This document shows, piece after piece, positions 52,519 to 61,734 of a DNA stretch of 64,000 bases. This DNA is from Burkholderia sp. HI2500 (GTDB lineage Bacteria > Pseudomonadota > Gammaproteobacteria > Burkholderiales > Burkholderiaceae), in the NCBI RefSeq assembly GCF_002223055.1, contig NZ_NKFL01000006.1:930001-994000 (forward strand), read 5' to 3'. Each line of letters starts with the position of its first letter. The stretch's first letter is position 1. The notes under the pieces are model-generated. The model worked only from the letters and a program-made list of their open reading frames with translations, did not search any database and had not been told where the DNA came from. Position numbers and translations under genes: made by a program.

Positions 52519-52980
52519 TCAATCGCGCACGACGTCGCGCTGCGACGGCGGCCGCGCCAGCCCGCGTGCGGGCAGCGGCGTCGACATCACGATCGACGTG
52601 CGTGTTTCGCCATACAGGTTGATGCGTTCGATCAGTTGTTCGAGATGGGTCATGCTGATCGCGGCGAACCGCATCATGTACGAGTCCGCGCCCGTCACGT
52701 GATGGCATTCGACGACTTCGGGAATGGTCTCCAGCAACCGGAGGAATTTTGCTTTTGCCGGTTGCGGCACCGTGATGCCGATCAGCGCGCTGACCGGATA
52801 GCCGGCCGCGACAGGATTGATCCGGGCCGTGTAGCCCTCGACGACACCGGCCGCTTCAAGGCGCTTCACGCGCTCCGTCACCGCCGGCACCGACAGGTGC
52901 ACCTGGCGCGCCAGCTCCGTGTAGCTGATGCGGCCGTTGGCCTGCAACAGCGTCACTACCTTCCAGTCCAGATCGTCCAT
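52519..52980 (-). CDS. Lrp/AsnC-family regulator
   Basis: A 153-aa Lrp-type regulator: winged helix-turn-helix (MDDLDWKVVTLLQANGRISY to LARQVHLSVPAVTERVKRLE) and the C-terminal RAM ligand domain (GITVPQPAKAKFLRLLETIPEVVECHHVTGADSYMMRF). I start at the ATG at 52980; an upstream ATG adds 17 unconserved residues. It is divergent from a LysE exporter gene 116 bp away, the usual arrangement for amino-acid-responsive control of an exporter. The signal could be an amino acid. Confidence 0.9.
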   Translation of the reverse strand: MDDLDWKVVTLLQANGRISYTELARQVHLSVPAVTERVKRLEAAGVVEGYTARINPVAAGYPVSALIGITVPQPAKAKFLRLLETIPEVVECHHVTGADSYMMRFAAISMTHLEQLIERINLYGETRTSIVMSTPLPARGLARPPSQRDVVRD

Positions 52981-53096
52981 CGCGGCGGTATTTTTTAAGG
53001 CGGAGTGGCCATTTTTCCTTAAAAACCGCATTCAGCGATGACGGGACTTTCCCTACGATGCCTGTTCCACCCGTTGCATGTTGCAAGGAGCAGGCG

Positions 53097-53729
53097 ATGC
53101 TGTTCATCAAGTCCGTCGTGATGGGGCTGTCGATTGCGGTGCCCGTCGGCCCGATCGGCATGCTGTGCATTCAGCGCAGCCTGAGCCGCGGCTTTCAGGC
53201 GGGATTCGCGACGGGCGTCGGCGCCGCGTGCGCCGATGCGATCTACGGCCTGCTAGGCGCGCTCGGCATCGCGGGTGTCGTCACGGCGTTCCCGATGCTG
53301 ACCGTCGGCCTGAAAATCGGCGGCGGCGCGTTCCTCGTGTGGCTGGCGTGGACCATCGCGCGTCAGGCGCCGGCCGCGTCGACGGCGCAGCGCGATCTGC
53401 CGCGCACGACCGTCCTGCGTGATTTTGTGACGACGTTCGGCTTGACGCTGTCGAACCCGATGACGATCCTGTCGTTCGTCGGGATTTTCGCGGCGCTCGG
53501 CCCGCTGTCGGGCGCGCGGGAAGGGGCGATGTGGCCGGCCGTGGCGCTGATGGTCGCCGGTGTGTTCATCGGTTCCGCGACGTGGTGGCTGTGCCTGAGC
53601 GGTACGACCGCCGCATTGCGCACGAAGATGTCGTTCGCGTTCATGCACGGGCTGTCGCGCGTGTCGGCGGCGGTGATCGCGGTATTTGGCGTGATTCAGG
53701 TGGTCGCGGGTGTACGCGGTGTCATTTAG
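53097..53729 (+). CDS. LysE-family amino-acid exporter
   Basis: A 210-aa membrane protein with six hydrophobic segments. The LysE signature GLSIAVPVGPIGMLCIQRSLSRGFQAGFATGVGAACADAIYGLLGALG is intact. Start ATG at 53097 is six bases after AAGGAG. It would export basic or other amino acids and is probably regulated by the divergent Lrp protein. Its end overlaps the convergent downstream gene by eight bases. Confidence 0.9.
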   Translation: MLFIKSVVMGLSIAVPVGPIGMLCIQRSLSRGFQAGFATGVGAACADAIYGLLGALGIAGVVTAFPMLTVGLKIGGGAFLVWLAWTIARQAPAASTAQRDLPRTTVLRDFVTTFGLTLSNPMTILSFVGIFAALGPLSGAREGAMWPAVALMVAGVFIGSATWWLCLSGTTAALRTKMSFAFMHGLSRVSAAVIAVFGVIQVVAGVRGVI

Positions 53730-54135
53730 GCCGATGCGCCGCGTGGATCGCGTCGACCGTCGTCCGAATATGCGCGAGCAACTCGACCACGACGGCTTTC
53801 CGGAAATACTGGTTCATTCGCGTGCTGACGACGAAATCGGACGGCAACGCGTCGATCGAATGCTGAACCGTCAGCAGATCGTCGGCGAGTCGCGCCAGCG
53901 CATCGCGATCCCGCGTGGCCACCGCAACCTCGATCTCGTCCGGCCAGAAACCGAACGCGTCGATGCCGCAGCATTTGGCGACACAGTTTGTCTCCAGCGC
54001 ATCGATCAAAGGCATGACCTCTGCCAGACAGGCGTCGATCGTGGCCGCATGTGCGTGGCCACCCGACAGATCGCCGAATTCGATCCAGCGATCCGGGCCG
54101 ATGCTGATGTCGTCCTTGTGGGGTTTGCCGTTCAT
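53722..54135 (-). CDS. Conserved hypothetical protein
   Basis: A 137-aa soluble protein with WIEFGDLSGGHAHAATIDACLAEV, ALETNCVAKCCGIDAFGFWPDEI and SDFVVSTRMNQYFRKAVVVELLAHI. It is helical and Cys-containing (ETNCVAKCCGIDAF). It resembles a small domain-of-unknown-function family (possibly DUF6331, by recollection). It overlaps the LysE gene convergently and precedes, in the same direction, nothing obvious. Function unknown. Confidence 0.6.
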   Translation of the reverse strand: MNGKPHKDDISIGPDRWIEFGDLSGGHAHAATIDACLAEVMPLIDALETNCVAKCCGIDAFGFWPDEIEVAVATRDRDALARLADDLLTVQHSIDALPSDFVVSTRMNQYFRKAVVVELLAHIRTTVDAIHAAHRPK

Positions 54136-54154
54136 CGGTTGACGCTCGACGGGT

Positions 54155-55183
54155 TCAATTCAACGCCGGCAAATGTGCATGCACGAAGCGCGCGATTTCC
54201 TGGCTCAGTTCCCTGTCCTCGGGCGCGCCCATGAACCCGCCATGCGGCATCCCTTCGAATACGTGAAGCTCGGTCGGCACCTGCGCGCGCCGCAACGCGC
54301 GATGCAGGCGTACCGCGTTCGACAGGAACAGATCGCGCGTGCCGCTCTGGATGAAGGTCGGCGGGAAACCGGCGGAGAAATCGCCGAACAGCGGCGACAG
54401 ATACGGATGCGCGAGATCGGCGCCGTTCGCGTAGAGCAGGTTGTTCGGCATCAGCGACGCCGGCAGCACGACATCGACGAGGCGATTGGTTTCGAAGCTG
54501 TCGCCGGATTCGGTCAGGTCGACTTCCGGCGACAGCAGCACCAGCGCGGCCGGAAGCGGCAAGCCTTCGTCGCGGGCGCGCAGCACCATCGCCGCGGCGA
54601 GGTTGCCGCCCGCCGAGCGTCCGCCGATGACGATGTTTTCCGGCGCGTAGCGCTCGAGCACGTACGCATACGCCGCGATGCAATCGTCGAGTGCGGCGGG
54701 ATACGGATGCTCGGGTGGCAGGCGATAGTCGACGCCGTAGCACCGAATGCCGAGCCGGTCGGCCTGCATCTGCGCGCCGGCGCGGCACGCGGCGCCGCCG
54801 CCGAGCACCAGCGCGCCGCCGTGCAGGTCGATGTACGCGCATTCGCCGGAAGCCGCTGCTTCGGGCGTGGCGACATGCACGTCCGCCGCGCCGGTCCGGA
54901 TCGTCTCCACGCTCGAACGCAGATGGCCGCCGAGTTGCTCGATGGCGGCCGCGTAGTGTGCGTCGGCGGCCGCCTTCACACGCATCCATGCGTCGAAATC
55001 GTCCGGGGCCGGCATCACGTGCAGCGCGTTCAGCGGCACGCCGTCGCTGCCGACCAGACGTTGCAACGCGGCTCGCGCTTCGTCGCTGATCGAGGCCGGG
55101 AAGGGGACGACGCGGCTCGGCAGGGCGACGCCGTCGGGTTCGTCTTTCATCGATTCGGTTCCGTTGGACGTTGGGCGAGTCAT
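54155..55183 (-). CDS. Alpha/beta-hydrolase of the hormone-sensitive-lipase family
   Basis: A 342-aa esterase with the oxyanion motif DLHGGALVLGGG, nucleophile Ser in GGRSAGGNL, Asp in SGTRDLF and His in GMPHGGF. The ATG at 55183 overlaps the stop of the TetR gene (ATGA) so the pair is translationally coupled; an alternative ATG at 55150 gives 331 aa. It is probably repressed by the TetR protein upstream. HSL-type enzymes hydrolyse short to medium acyl esters, including steroid esters in some cases, but no such link is shown. Confidence 0.82.
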   Translation of the reverse strand: MTRPTSNGTESMKDEPDGVALPSRVVPFPASISDEARAALQRLVGSDGVPLNALHVMPAPDDFDAWMRVKAAADAHYAAAIEQLGGHLRSSVETIRTGAADVHVATPEAAASGECAYIDLHGGALVLGGGAACRAGAQMQADRLGIRCYGVDYRLPPEHPYPAALDDCIAAYAYVLERYAPENIVIGGRSAGGNLAAAMVLRARDEGLPLPAALVLLSPEVDLTESGDSFETNRLVDVVLPASLMPNNLLYANGADLAHPYLSPLFGDFSAGFPPTFIQSGTRDLFLSNAVRLHRALRRAQVPTELHVFEGMPHGGFMGAPEDRELSQEIARFVHAHLPALN

Positions 55184-55752
55184 GCGGCAGAGGGCCAGTG
55201 GCGCAGCATCACGTCCAGCGCATCGAGACTGCGCGACCACGACGTGTCGGAAGCCGGTGCGCTGTGCGCGAAACCGCCCGCGCTTTCAAGTGTGACGTAG
55301 CCCATGAAAAAGCCGCCGAGCAGACGGATCGCATGCGCCTGTTCGGCTTCCGGAATGTCGTAGCTGCGCAGCACTGCCGAGGTCATCCTGACGAGCCGCC
55401 CGCCCGCGCTTTCGGCGGCGCGTTCGGCGCTTACCGGGTGGCGCGCTGCGGCGAAGCGACCGGGGTGCTCGCGGGCGTAGTCGCGATAGACGTCGGCGAG
55501 CGCGGTGAGCGCGTCCTTGGCGGTGCGGCCGGCCAAGGCGTCGGTCGCGCGATCGGCAAGTTCCTTCAGCGCGAAGAGTGCGATGCGGCTCTTGAGGTCG
55601 TCGAAGCTCGGGATATGGGAGTACAGGCTGGCCAGTTTGACGTCGAAGTGACGTGCCAGCGCCGCGCCGGTCAGGTGCTCGAAGCCGGTTTCATCGGCGA
55701 GTTGCGCGCCGGCTTCGACGAGTTTGTCCAGGGTGATGCCGGCGCGTGCCAT
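55180..55752 (-). CDS. TetR-family regulator
   Basis: A 190-aa regulator with N-terminal TetR helix-turn-helix (LDKLVEAGAQLADETGFEHL, GAALARHFDVKLASLYSHIPSFDDLKSRIA) and a helical ligand domain. It is the first gene of the TetR-esterase pair and probably represses it through palindromes at its own start. The small molecule is unknown. Confidence 0.88.
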   Translation of the reverse strand: MARAGITLDKLVEAGAQLADETGFEHLTGAALARHFDVKLASLYSHIPSFDDLKSRIALFALKELADRATDALAGRTAKDALTALADVYRDYAREHPGRFAAARHPVSAERAAESAGGRLVRMTSAVLRSYDIPEAEQAHAIRLLGGFFMGYVTLESAGGFAHSAPASDTSWSRSLDALDVMLRHWPSAA

Positions 55753-55786
55753 AGCGAATGCTATTCAGATTAGCGAAAAGGCTAAT
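55751..55786 (-). promoter_or_regulatory. TetR autoregulatory operator region
   Basis: Two inverted repeats upstream of and overlapping the TetR start: ATAGC-N4-GCTAT (55751-55764) and ATTAGC-N6-GCTAAT (55769-55786), in locally A+T-rich sequence that must include the promoter. A half-site variant CTAAT/ATTAG extends to 55794. Confidence 0.6.
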
Positions 55787-55847
55787 TGTATTAGGTTTTG
55801 GGTTGATGTCAATTTCCCGAATTCGGTCACAGCCATGTCCATGACGA

Positions 55848-56693
55848 TCACCCCAGCTCGAACGACGTCACCCCGAACACGCGGTCGATCGCAATCGCCG
55901 GCGCTTCTTTCGTGTACATCCGTGCGGTTTCGAACACGCTCGTCATGCCGTGCCGTTCCGCCAGCGCGACGGCCGCGGGGTTCGTTTCCGGCACGTCGAG
56001 CACGACGACCTCGCCGGGCATTCGCGCCGCGAGCGCGCGAAACAGCCCGGTGGCGACGCCCGCGTCGTCGGCGAAAAGCGGGCCAATCTTGCAGCCCGTC
56101 CTGCAACGGCGCACGACACCGTAGCCGGCGACACGGCCGGCGTCGATCGTCGCGAGCGCAACGGCATCCGGCTGCGCGATCCAGGTGGAGATGAAACGCT
56201 CGCGCGCCGACGGAAAGCATGCGCGATCGTAGGCAAGCAATTGCTCGAACGGCACGTCGGCCGCTGCCACCACGTGCGCGCACCCGATGCCGTCCACGCG
56301 CCCCTGAAAGCGGATGTTGCGGTACGCGAGCGCGAACCCGGACTTCCTGTAGTTCGCCTGCTGGGCCACGACACCATCGAGCCCGATGTTGCGGTCGCCG
56401 AGGTAACGCATGCCGTGCTGCCAGATTCGCATGCCGAAGCCTTTGCCGCGAAACCCGGGTTTCACGATGTAGAGGCCGATGAAGCCGAAACGTTCGTCGT
56501 AAGCGACAGCGGAGAGGCACGCGACCGGTTCGCCGCGCCAGACGCCGACGAAGAACCCGGCCGGGTCCGCTTCCCTGAAACAATGAGGATCATGCAGGCC
56601 GGGGTTCCAGCCCTCTGCAGCCGCCCATTCGACCGACATCGCTACTTCGTCGGCCGACATGGTGCGCACGATAAAGTCACCGCCTTGGTCCAT
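55848..56693 (-). CDS. GNAT-family acetyltransferase (tandem domain)
   Basis: A 281-aa protein with an N-terminal GNAT domain (IGLYIVKPGFRGKGFGMRIWQHGMRYL is the acetyl-CoA motif A, with RGKGFG as the pyrophosphate loop) and a C-terminal GNAT-like half (LFADDAGVATGLFRALAARMPGEVVVLDVPETNPAAVALAERHGMTSVFETARMY), the layout of the YitH/HxxA-type double GNAT proteins. The substrate is unknown. It is monocistronic. Confidence 0.85.
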   Translation of the reverse strand: MDQGGDFIVRTMSADEVAMSVEWAAAEGWNPGLHDPHCFREADPAGFFVGVWRGEPVACLSAVAYDERFGFIGLYIVKPGFRGKGFGMRIWQHGMRYLGDRNIGLDGVVAQQANYRKSGFALAYRNIRFQGRVDGIGCAHVVAAADVPFEQLLAYDRACFPSARERFISTWIAQPDAVALATIDAGRVAGYGVVRRCRTGCKIGPLFADDAGVATGLFRALAARMPGEVVVLDVPETNPAAVALAERHGMTSVFETARMYTKEAPAIAIDRVFGVTSFELG

Positions 56694-56806
56694 GGTTCAC
56701 CCCAGTCGCTGCGCTCGGGAATGCGCGTTGCGTTACCGGCTGCCGAGCCGAAGCAGCCATGACGGGCGAGTTGCCCCGTTTGGCGCCGTTCCCGTCAGCG
56801 AAAAGT

Positions 56807-57376
56807 CTATGGATGGATGGTTTCGCCGCGATTCAGCATGTCGATGAATTCCCCGATTTTGCGCGCCCGTGTTTCCGGCTTCTTGGCATTCTGTATCCGA
56901 TACAGGATGGCATATCGGTTACGGCTGTTCAGTGTCGCGAAAAACGTGCGGGCTTCCGGATTGGCGTCCAAGGCCGCCTGAAGGTCGTCCGGCACGGTCG
57001 AATTGCTTGCCGACGTGTAGGCAGCCTGCCAGCGGCCGTCCTTTCTCGCTTTCTCGATTTCGCACAGGCCGGGCGGGCGCATTCTGCCTGCGGCGATCAG
57101 CGCTTCAGCCCTGTCCGTGTTGAGTTTGGACCAGATGCTTTTTGCGGAGCGCGGGGTGAAGCGTTGCAACCAGTATTGCTCGCTCTCGGCCCGCTTTTGA
57201 CCGTCGATCCAGCCATAGCAGAGGGCGCTTTCCAACGCCTGTTCGTAGGTGAGGGTTCGCTGCCCGGCGCCTTTTTTCGCCAGGCGCAGCCATGTTCCCG
57301 CCGACGTGCTGCCGTTCTGCCCTAACCAGTTTTCCCATTCGACCTGACTGGTGAATGTTAGGGCGCATTCGGTCAT
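56807..57376 (-). CDS. YdeI/OmpD-associated family protein
   Basis: A 189-aa protein with the YdeI-type features WLRLAKKGAGQRTLTYEQALESALCYGWIDGQKRA, RFTPRSAKSIWSKLN and YAILYRIQNAKKPETRARKIGEFIDMLN. The start is the ATG at 57376; a second at 57403 is possible. Members were linked to bacteriocin-resistance or peptide-defence phenotypes, but the biochemical role is unknown. No operon partner is evident. Confidence 0.82.
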   Translation of the reverse strand: MTECALTFTSQVEWENWLGQNGSTSAGTWLRLAKKGAGQRTLTYEQALESALCYGWIDGQKRAESEQYWLQRFTPRSAKSIWSKLNTDRAEALIAAGRMRPPGLCEIEKARKDGRWQAAYTSASNSTVPDDLQAALDANPEARTFFATLNSRNRYAILYRIQNAKKPETRARKIGEFIDMLNRGETIHP

Positions 57377-57570
57377 GTCGCTATCCTGAATGGTGGAGTA
57401 CATGGGCGGGGACGGCGTCCGCAGTCTAACAGTGTTGATACGGACAGCAACGTGCGCAGTGCGACGAAAGACCGGTCGCTCGTCAGCCGTCAGTCCGTCG
57501 CCCGGTTTGGGGGCGGCATCACCCGTTTCAGGCATCCGGTGGCGCAGGTATCGGATGCTCGATTTCAAAT

Positions 57571-57604
57571 GGGAGGCTTCGCCAGCTATCCGGCGAAGCC
57601 TCCC
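57571..57604 (-). terminator. Terminator hairpin after the TonB receptor gene
   Basis: Perfect 13-bp stem GGGAGGCTTCGCC / GGCGAAGCCTCCC with an 8-nt loop, 9 bp after the receptor stop. On the minus strand the stem is followed by ATTTGAAATC, with only a weak T-run. Confidence 0.6.
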
Positions 57605-57612
57605 CATCCCGG

Positions 57613-59541
57613 TCAGAACGTGTAGCTGACCTTCCCGAACGCCGTCCGCCCGAGCGTGTTGTACCCATACGCGGTCATGTACTGCCGGTCGAACAGGTTC
57701 GACACCGTCGCCGACACGGTCAGATGCGAATTGATCCGGTACGACGCGCGCAGCCCCACCGTCAGATACGAAGGCAGATAGGTCGAATTGGCCGGATCGT
57801 CGAACGTCGTGCCGCCATAAAGCAACGACGCCCCCGTGCTCAACGCATGCAGGTGCAGTTCATCCCACGTGTGATCGATGTTGAGGCTGACCGTCTGGCG
57901 CGGCCGGCGGTTGAGCCACGAGTCGTTGGTTTCGTCCTGCGGATTCAGGATCCCGACCGCGACGCTCACCGGCGTCGAGCGGCCGATCGTCCCCTTGTAC
58001 GACAGGTCGATGCCACGAATATGCGCGCGGCCGATGTTGATCGGCGAGAACGTCGCCGGGTTGTACGCGATCAGGTTGCTGACGCGCGTATCGTAGATCG
58101 CGGCCGTGAACGTACCGTACGACGTGTTCGCATCGACCGCGGCCTCGACCGACGTGCTGCGTTCCGGGCTGAGGTTCGGATTGCCGTAGCCGGGGTAGTA
58201 CAGGTCGTTGAACGACGGCAGCTTGAACGCATTGCCGTACGACACACGCGCCGTGTACACCGGCGTGATCGCCCACGACAGCGCCGCGTTACCGGTATTC
58301 ACCGACCGCCCGGCGATGATTTCATGACGCCCCGCGAGGAACATCGTCACGCTGCCGAGCGTCGCCGATTGATGCAGCGAGAACGCGGAATCGTTGCGCG
58401 TCGGCACGCCGTTCGGAATGTCGACCGGCAGGAATGCCTGCTCGCGGGTGAAGTCGTAGGCGAGCTTGGTTTCGCCCGACAGCGGCAGCCCGAACAGATG
58501 GAATCCGCGCGCCTGGTGCGTCAACGACGTCGACGTGCTGATGCGCTGCGAATTGATCTGGTCGGTCGGGGTGGTCGGATCGCTCGCGTAGATGAACCCG
58601 CGATCGTTCGCATAACCGAACGACTGGTCGAACTGCGTGTCCGGCGTGATATCGAGGTGGAACGCGATACCGGTCGTCAGCTGATGATCGAGCTGGCGAT
58701 TCGCATAGCCGCGGTTGTCGTAGGACAGATCGGACCGGTGATACAGCGCGAACGTCGAGATCGACCAGTTGTCGCGCGCGTAGCCGAGGCGCGCATCGAG
58801 ATCCTGCGCGTGGTACGGATTGCGGCCCGCCTCGTGCCCGTACGCGAAAGGCCGCGTCGCGTCGATGCCGGCCGTGTTGTACGAATGCAGGCCGAGCGAG
58901 TAGGTGAGCCCGCCGAGCGCGGCGAGCGGCCCGGTCGACGGCACGGTGCCCGACGTGCGCAGTTGCGTGTCGAACGTCTTGTTCGACCCGCCGCCGAACG
59001 ACACGGTGGTCTGGTTCGGCTGGCTGGCCGCGCGGCGCGTGAAGAGTTGCACGACGCCGCCCATCGCATTGGCGCCGAACGACGCGGCGGCCGGCCCCGA
59101 GATCACTTCGACGCGTTCGAACGATTCGGTCGGCAGGTCCGCCCAAGGCGCGATGCCGGTGGTCGGCGAGCCGATCCGGATGCCGTCGATGAACACGGCG
59201 ACCTGGCTGGCCGACGAGCCGCGGATGCTGACTGACGCGGACGAGCCGGGCCCGCCGTTCTGCGAGACGGTCACGCCGGGCAGCGTCGCGAGCGCCTGCG
59301 TGATGCTCGGGTCGCTCGGCGACAGCCGGTCGAGATCGGTGCGCGTGAGCACCTGGGTCGTCGCATAGCGCTGGTCGAACGACTCGGGCAACCGGCGTGT
59401 GTCGGTCACATTGATCGTCGGCAGGTTGGCGCCTTCGGCGGCCGGGGCCGGTTGCGCAACCGCGGTGTCGCCGGCTGCGTGGGCGAGCGGCGAGAGGAAT
59501 GCGGTCGCGGCCGACGTGGCAAGGAGGTGTCGAATCTTCAT
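57613..59541 (-). CDS. btuB: TonB-dependent receptor, BtuB-like (cobalamin)
   Basis: A 642-aa outer-membrane receptor: signal peptide (MKIRHLLATSAATAFLSPLAHA), plug domain (QALATLPGVTVSQNGGPGSSASVSIRGSSASQVAVFIDGIRIGSPTTG) and a 22-strand barrel ending LGRTAFGKVSYTF. The open frame extends upstream to 60045, but that stretch overlaps a cobalamin riboswitch, so the ATG at 59541 is chosen. It would import vitamin B12 or a related cobamide, controlled by that riboswitch. No other cobalamin genes are in view. Confidence 0.87.
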   Translation of the reverse strand: MKIRHLLATSAATAFLSPLAHAAGDTAVAQPAPAAEGANLPTINVTDTRRLPESFDQRYATTQVLTRTDLDRLSPSDPSITQALATLPGVTVSQNGGPGSSASVSIRGSSASQVAVFIDGIRIGSPTTGIAPWADLPTESFERVEVISGPAAASFGANAMGGVVQLFTRRAASQPNQTTVSFGGGSNKTFDTQLRTSGTVPSTGPLAALGGLTYSLGLHSYNTAGIDATRPFAYGHEAGRNPYHAQDLDARLGYARDNWSISTFALYHRSDLSYDNRGYANRQLDHQLTTGIAFHLDITPDTQFDQSFGYANDRGFIYASDPTTPTDQINSQRISTSTSLTHQARGFHLFGLPLSGETKLAYDFTREQAFLPVDIPNGVPTRNDSAFSLHQSATLGSVTMFLAGRHEIIAGRSVNTGNAALSWAITPVYTARVSYGNAFKLPSFNDLYYPGYGNPNLSPERSTSVEAAVDANTSYGTFTAAIYDTRVSNLIAYNPATFSPINIGRAHIRGIDLSYKGTIGRSTPVSVAVGILNPQDETNDSWLNRRPRQTVSLNIDHTWDELHLHALSTGASLLYGGTTFDDPANSTYLPSYLTVGLRASYRINSHLTVSATVSNLFDRQYMTAYGYNTLGRTAFGKVSYTF

Positions 59542-59884
59542 GAGGCTGTCGTTGTGGTCGGGCTGCGCATGCGTCGATCGGGGGAGCGCGGCGGGCAGCG
59601 CCGGTTTTGTCATCGGTGATCGGGCTATCGCGCGAGCGGGCCGAGCGGGCCGCGGTCGCGGGCGTCGGCGCGGCACATGCCGGCGGACGCGATCGACAGA
59701 GAACGACGCGCGCGAGCAGGCGGGCCGTGCATGCCGGCGGCGTGCCGGCGCGACGCTTCCGGTGAGGAAGCGGATGCGGTAACAGTGGACATCGGGCGGA
59801 TCCTGAGGTCGGGCCGTCCATGCAACGGGCACCGCCAAAGGCGGTGTTGGCGCATCGGGACACCCCGCCCGGTGCGGCTGCTTG
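59542..59884. other. Leader between cobalamin riboswitch and TonB receptor
   Basis: About 340 nt separate the riboswitch from the start codon, longer than usual. A short minus-strand frame opens with MSTVTASASS near 59790 but has no recognisable domain. No strong terminator stem was seen, so control may be at translation or Rho-dependent termination. Confidence 0.4.
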
Positions 59885-60070
59885 GACCTCGGGTCGATGG
59901 CAGGTCTCCTGGCTCGCGGGTCCTGATTCGCGCCGGCCTTCCCGGTTTCCCAGTGGCACGCAGTGGCACGGATTCGCCGCTCACAGTTGCGGGGGCAGCC
60001 GCAGATTCGAGGCACTGCCTCTCCTGCGTTCCCTTTTGATCCCATCCCTGGGAACCATCAGCGCGCAAGG
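59885..60070 (-). promoter_or_regulatory. Cobalamin (AdoCbl) riboswitch
   Basis: On the minus strand the conserved core GCTGCCCCCGCAACTGTGAG (complement of 59980-59999) is followed by the B12 box AGCCAGGAGACCTGCC (complement of 59899-59914), in the expected order and spacing, with flanking stem sequence (GGTTCCCAGGGATGGG) near 60045-60060. These are the diagnostic elements of the cobalamin riboswitch upstream of btuB. The exact ends are estimated. Confidence 0.9.
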
Positions 60071-60163
60071 GTAATGGCGTGCGCGCCGGCGCGTCAATTG
60101 TCGGACAGCCCCCGGATGCGAAAAAACGTCATCGATGCGCAAAAACTTTCGAAATCCTGTCTT

Positions 60164-61222
60164 TCAGGCGTCGGCGGTGCGTTTCATGTCTGACGAAATG
60201 GCATGGTTCGCTGCGATGAAATCGCGCCGGTACCGGCTCGGCGCGACACCCGTCCACCTGACGAACGCGCGGCGGAAGGCTTCCTCGCCGCCGAACCCGA
60301 GATGCGCGGCGATCCGCGCGACCGGCCAGTCCGACTCGCGCAGGCAGCGGCGCGCGGCCTCGGAGAGGCATTGCTCCCGCAGCACGTGATAGCCGCTGCC
60401 TTCGGCCACCAGCCGCCGCCGCAACGTCGCCTCGCTCACGCCGAGCCACACGGCCAGCTCCGCGAGTGCCGGCAACGCCTGCTCGTGCGCGAGCGCCGCG
60501 TCGAGAAAACCGCGCACCTGCTGCGCCCACGACACGACGGCCGGCGCCGCATCGATCAGGCGAAACGGAAAATCGACGAGAAACGCGTCGAGTTCGGCTG
60601 GCTGCCGCACCACACGGCATTCGAGCCGCGCCGCATCGAATGCGAAGCCGTAGGTCTTGCGGCCCACTTCGACCGGCGCATTGAACAACCCGAGCAACGG
60701 CATCGCGTCGTCGCGGCGCGGATGGCCGAGCCATACGTCGGTCGGCCGCAGCGGCTGCCCGATCAGCCAGCCGAACAGCTGCAGATAGCAGAACAACCCC
60801 GTCAGGTCGACGAGGCACGCGGCCGGGCTGCGTGTGCGGCGCAGCGAATCCATCCGGAACGTCGCGCGCCCGTCACGCACGGTGAGCGACAGCGCGCCGG
60901 CGCGCGGGGTCAGCATCTCGCCGAATTCGCGCGCGCAGCGGATCGCGTCGGCGAGCGTCGCGCAGCTCAGCAGGCAGCGGCACATCAGGTCGACTTCGCG
61001 CTTGCGCATCGGTGGGTGGCCATCGCCGCGCGCGACCTGCGCCTCGAGGCGTTCGATCGCGTCGCGATACAGCGCGACGAAATCGCCCGGCGTCGCTGCC
61101 GGTGGCGGCGGCTGCGCATCGCGGTCGGCCGGCGGCGCGCCGCTGCGCGTGAGTTCGCTCAGCAGGCGCGCGCCGAGGCCCGGCAGGACGCGGCTGCGGG
61201 CCGGGATGGCGCGCTGTTTCAT
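60164..61222 (-). CDS. AraC-family regulator
   Basis: A 352-aa AraC-type regulator with an N-terminal arabinose-binding-like domain (about 40-240) and two C-terminal helix-turn-helices (LAELAVWLGVSEATLRRRLVAEG; VARIAAHLGFGGEEAFRRAFVRWTGVAPSRYRR). The ATG at 61222 starts the domain; longer frames lack family residues. It is divergent from the following operon with 167 bp between, so it probably activates it. The ligand is unknown. Confidence 0.87.
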   Translation of the reverse strand: MKQRAIPARSRVLPGLGARLLSELTRSGAPPADRDAQPPPPAATPGDFVALYRDAIERLEAQVARGDGHPPMRKREVDLMCRCLLSCATLADAIRCAREFGEMLTPRAGALSLTVRDGRATFRMDSLRRTRSPAACLVDLTGLFCYLQLFGWLIGQPLRPTDVWLGHPRRDDAMPLLGLFNAPVEVGRKTYGFAFDAARLECRVVRQPAELDAFLVDFPFRLIDAAPAVVSWAQQVRGFLDAALAHEQALPALAELAVWLGVSEATLRRRLVAEGSGYHVLREQCLSEAARRCLRESDWPVARIAAHLGFGGEEAFRRAFVRWTGVAPSRYRRDFIAANHAISSDMKRTADA

Positions 61223-61389
61223 GAGTTTCCCGATCTGATCGTTGCGACAGGGGGCGGTGAGCGGGCCGGTAGGGGGCTGCGAATCGTCACCACGCAAGAA
61301 TGCTATCCACGCCGACCGCCTTCGGCCTCGCCGGAACGGCGTAGGCCGGCTGCGCATCCCTGTCACGAACGACCACGGACGACACGCGA

Positions 61390-61734
61390 ATGATCCAGAT
61401 CGTAGACGAAATCACGCTCGCGCCCGAGCGCATTCCCGACGTGCTTGCACTGCTGCGCGACCGTTACCTGCCGGGCCATGCGGCGCGCGGGCTGACGGCG
61501 GCCGGCCGTTGGATATCACCGCCCGTCGCGGTGCCGGGGCAGCCGAGCACGCTGTGGCTGACCTGGCACGTGGCCGACGCGCCGGCCTATTACCGGATGC
61601 GTGCGTTGACGGATGCCGATGTGGTCGGATTCTGGATGGCGGTCGACGCGCTGTGCGACCTGCGCCGTCGCCATGTGATGACGGACGCCGACGCGCCGCT
61701 GCCCGCGCTGACGGAGGTCGATCATGCGGCATGA
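61390..61734 (+). CDS. Small alpha/beta-barrel-like hypothetical protein
   Basis: A 114-aa protein with a ferredoxin-like beta-alpha pattern (MIQIVDEITLAPERIPDVLALLRDRYLPGHAARGL, then STLWLTWHVADAPAYYRMRAL) resembling NIPSNAP or dimeric alpha/beta-barrel monooxygenase-like proteins. It overlaps the next gene by 11 bases, so the two are probably co-translated. Its function is not known. Confidence 0.6.
   Translation: MIQIVDEITLAPERIPDVLALLRDRYLPGHAARGLTAAGRWISPPVAVPGQPSTLWLTWHVADAPAYYRMRALTDADVVGFWMAVDALCDLRRRHVMTDADAPLPALTEVDHAA

Noticed and set aside
59542..60045. Extension of the TonB receptor to a start at 60045
   Set aside because: The extra 168 codons cross the cobalamin riboswitch and lack family residues; a proper signal peptide starts at 59541.
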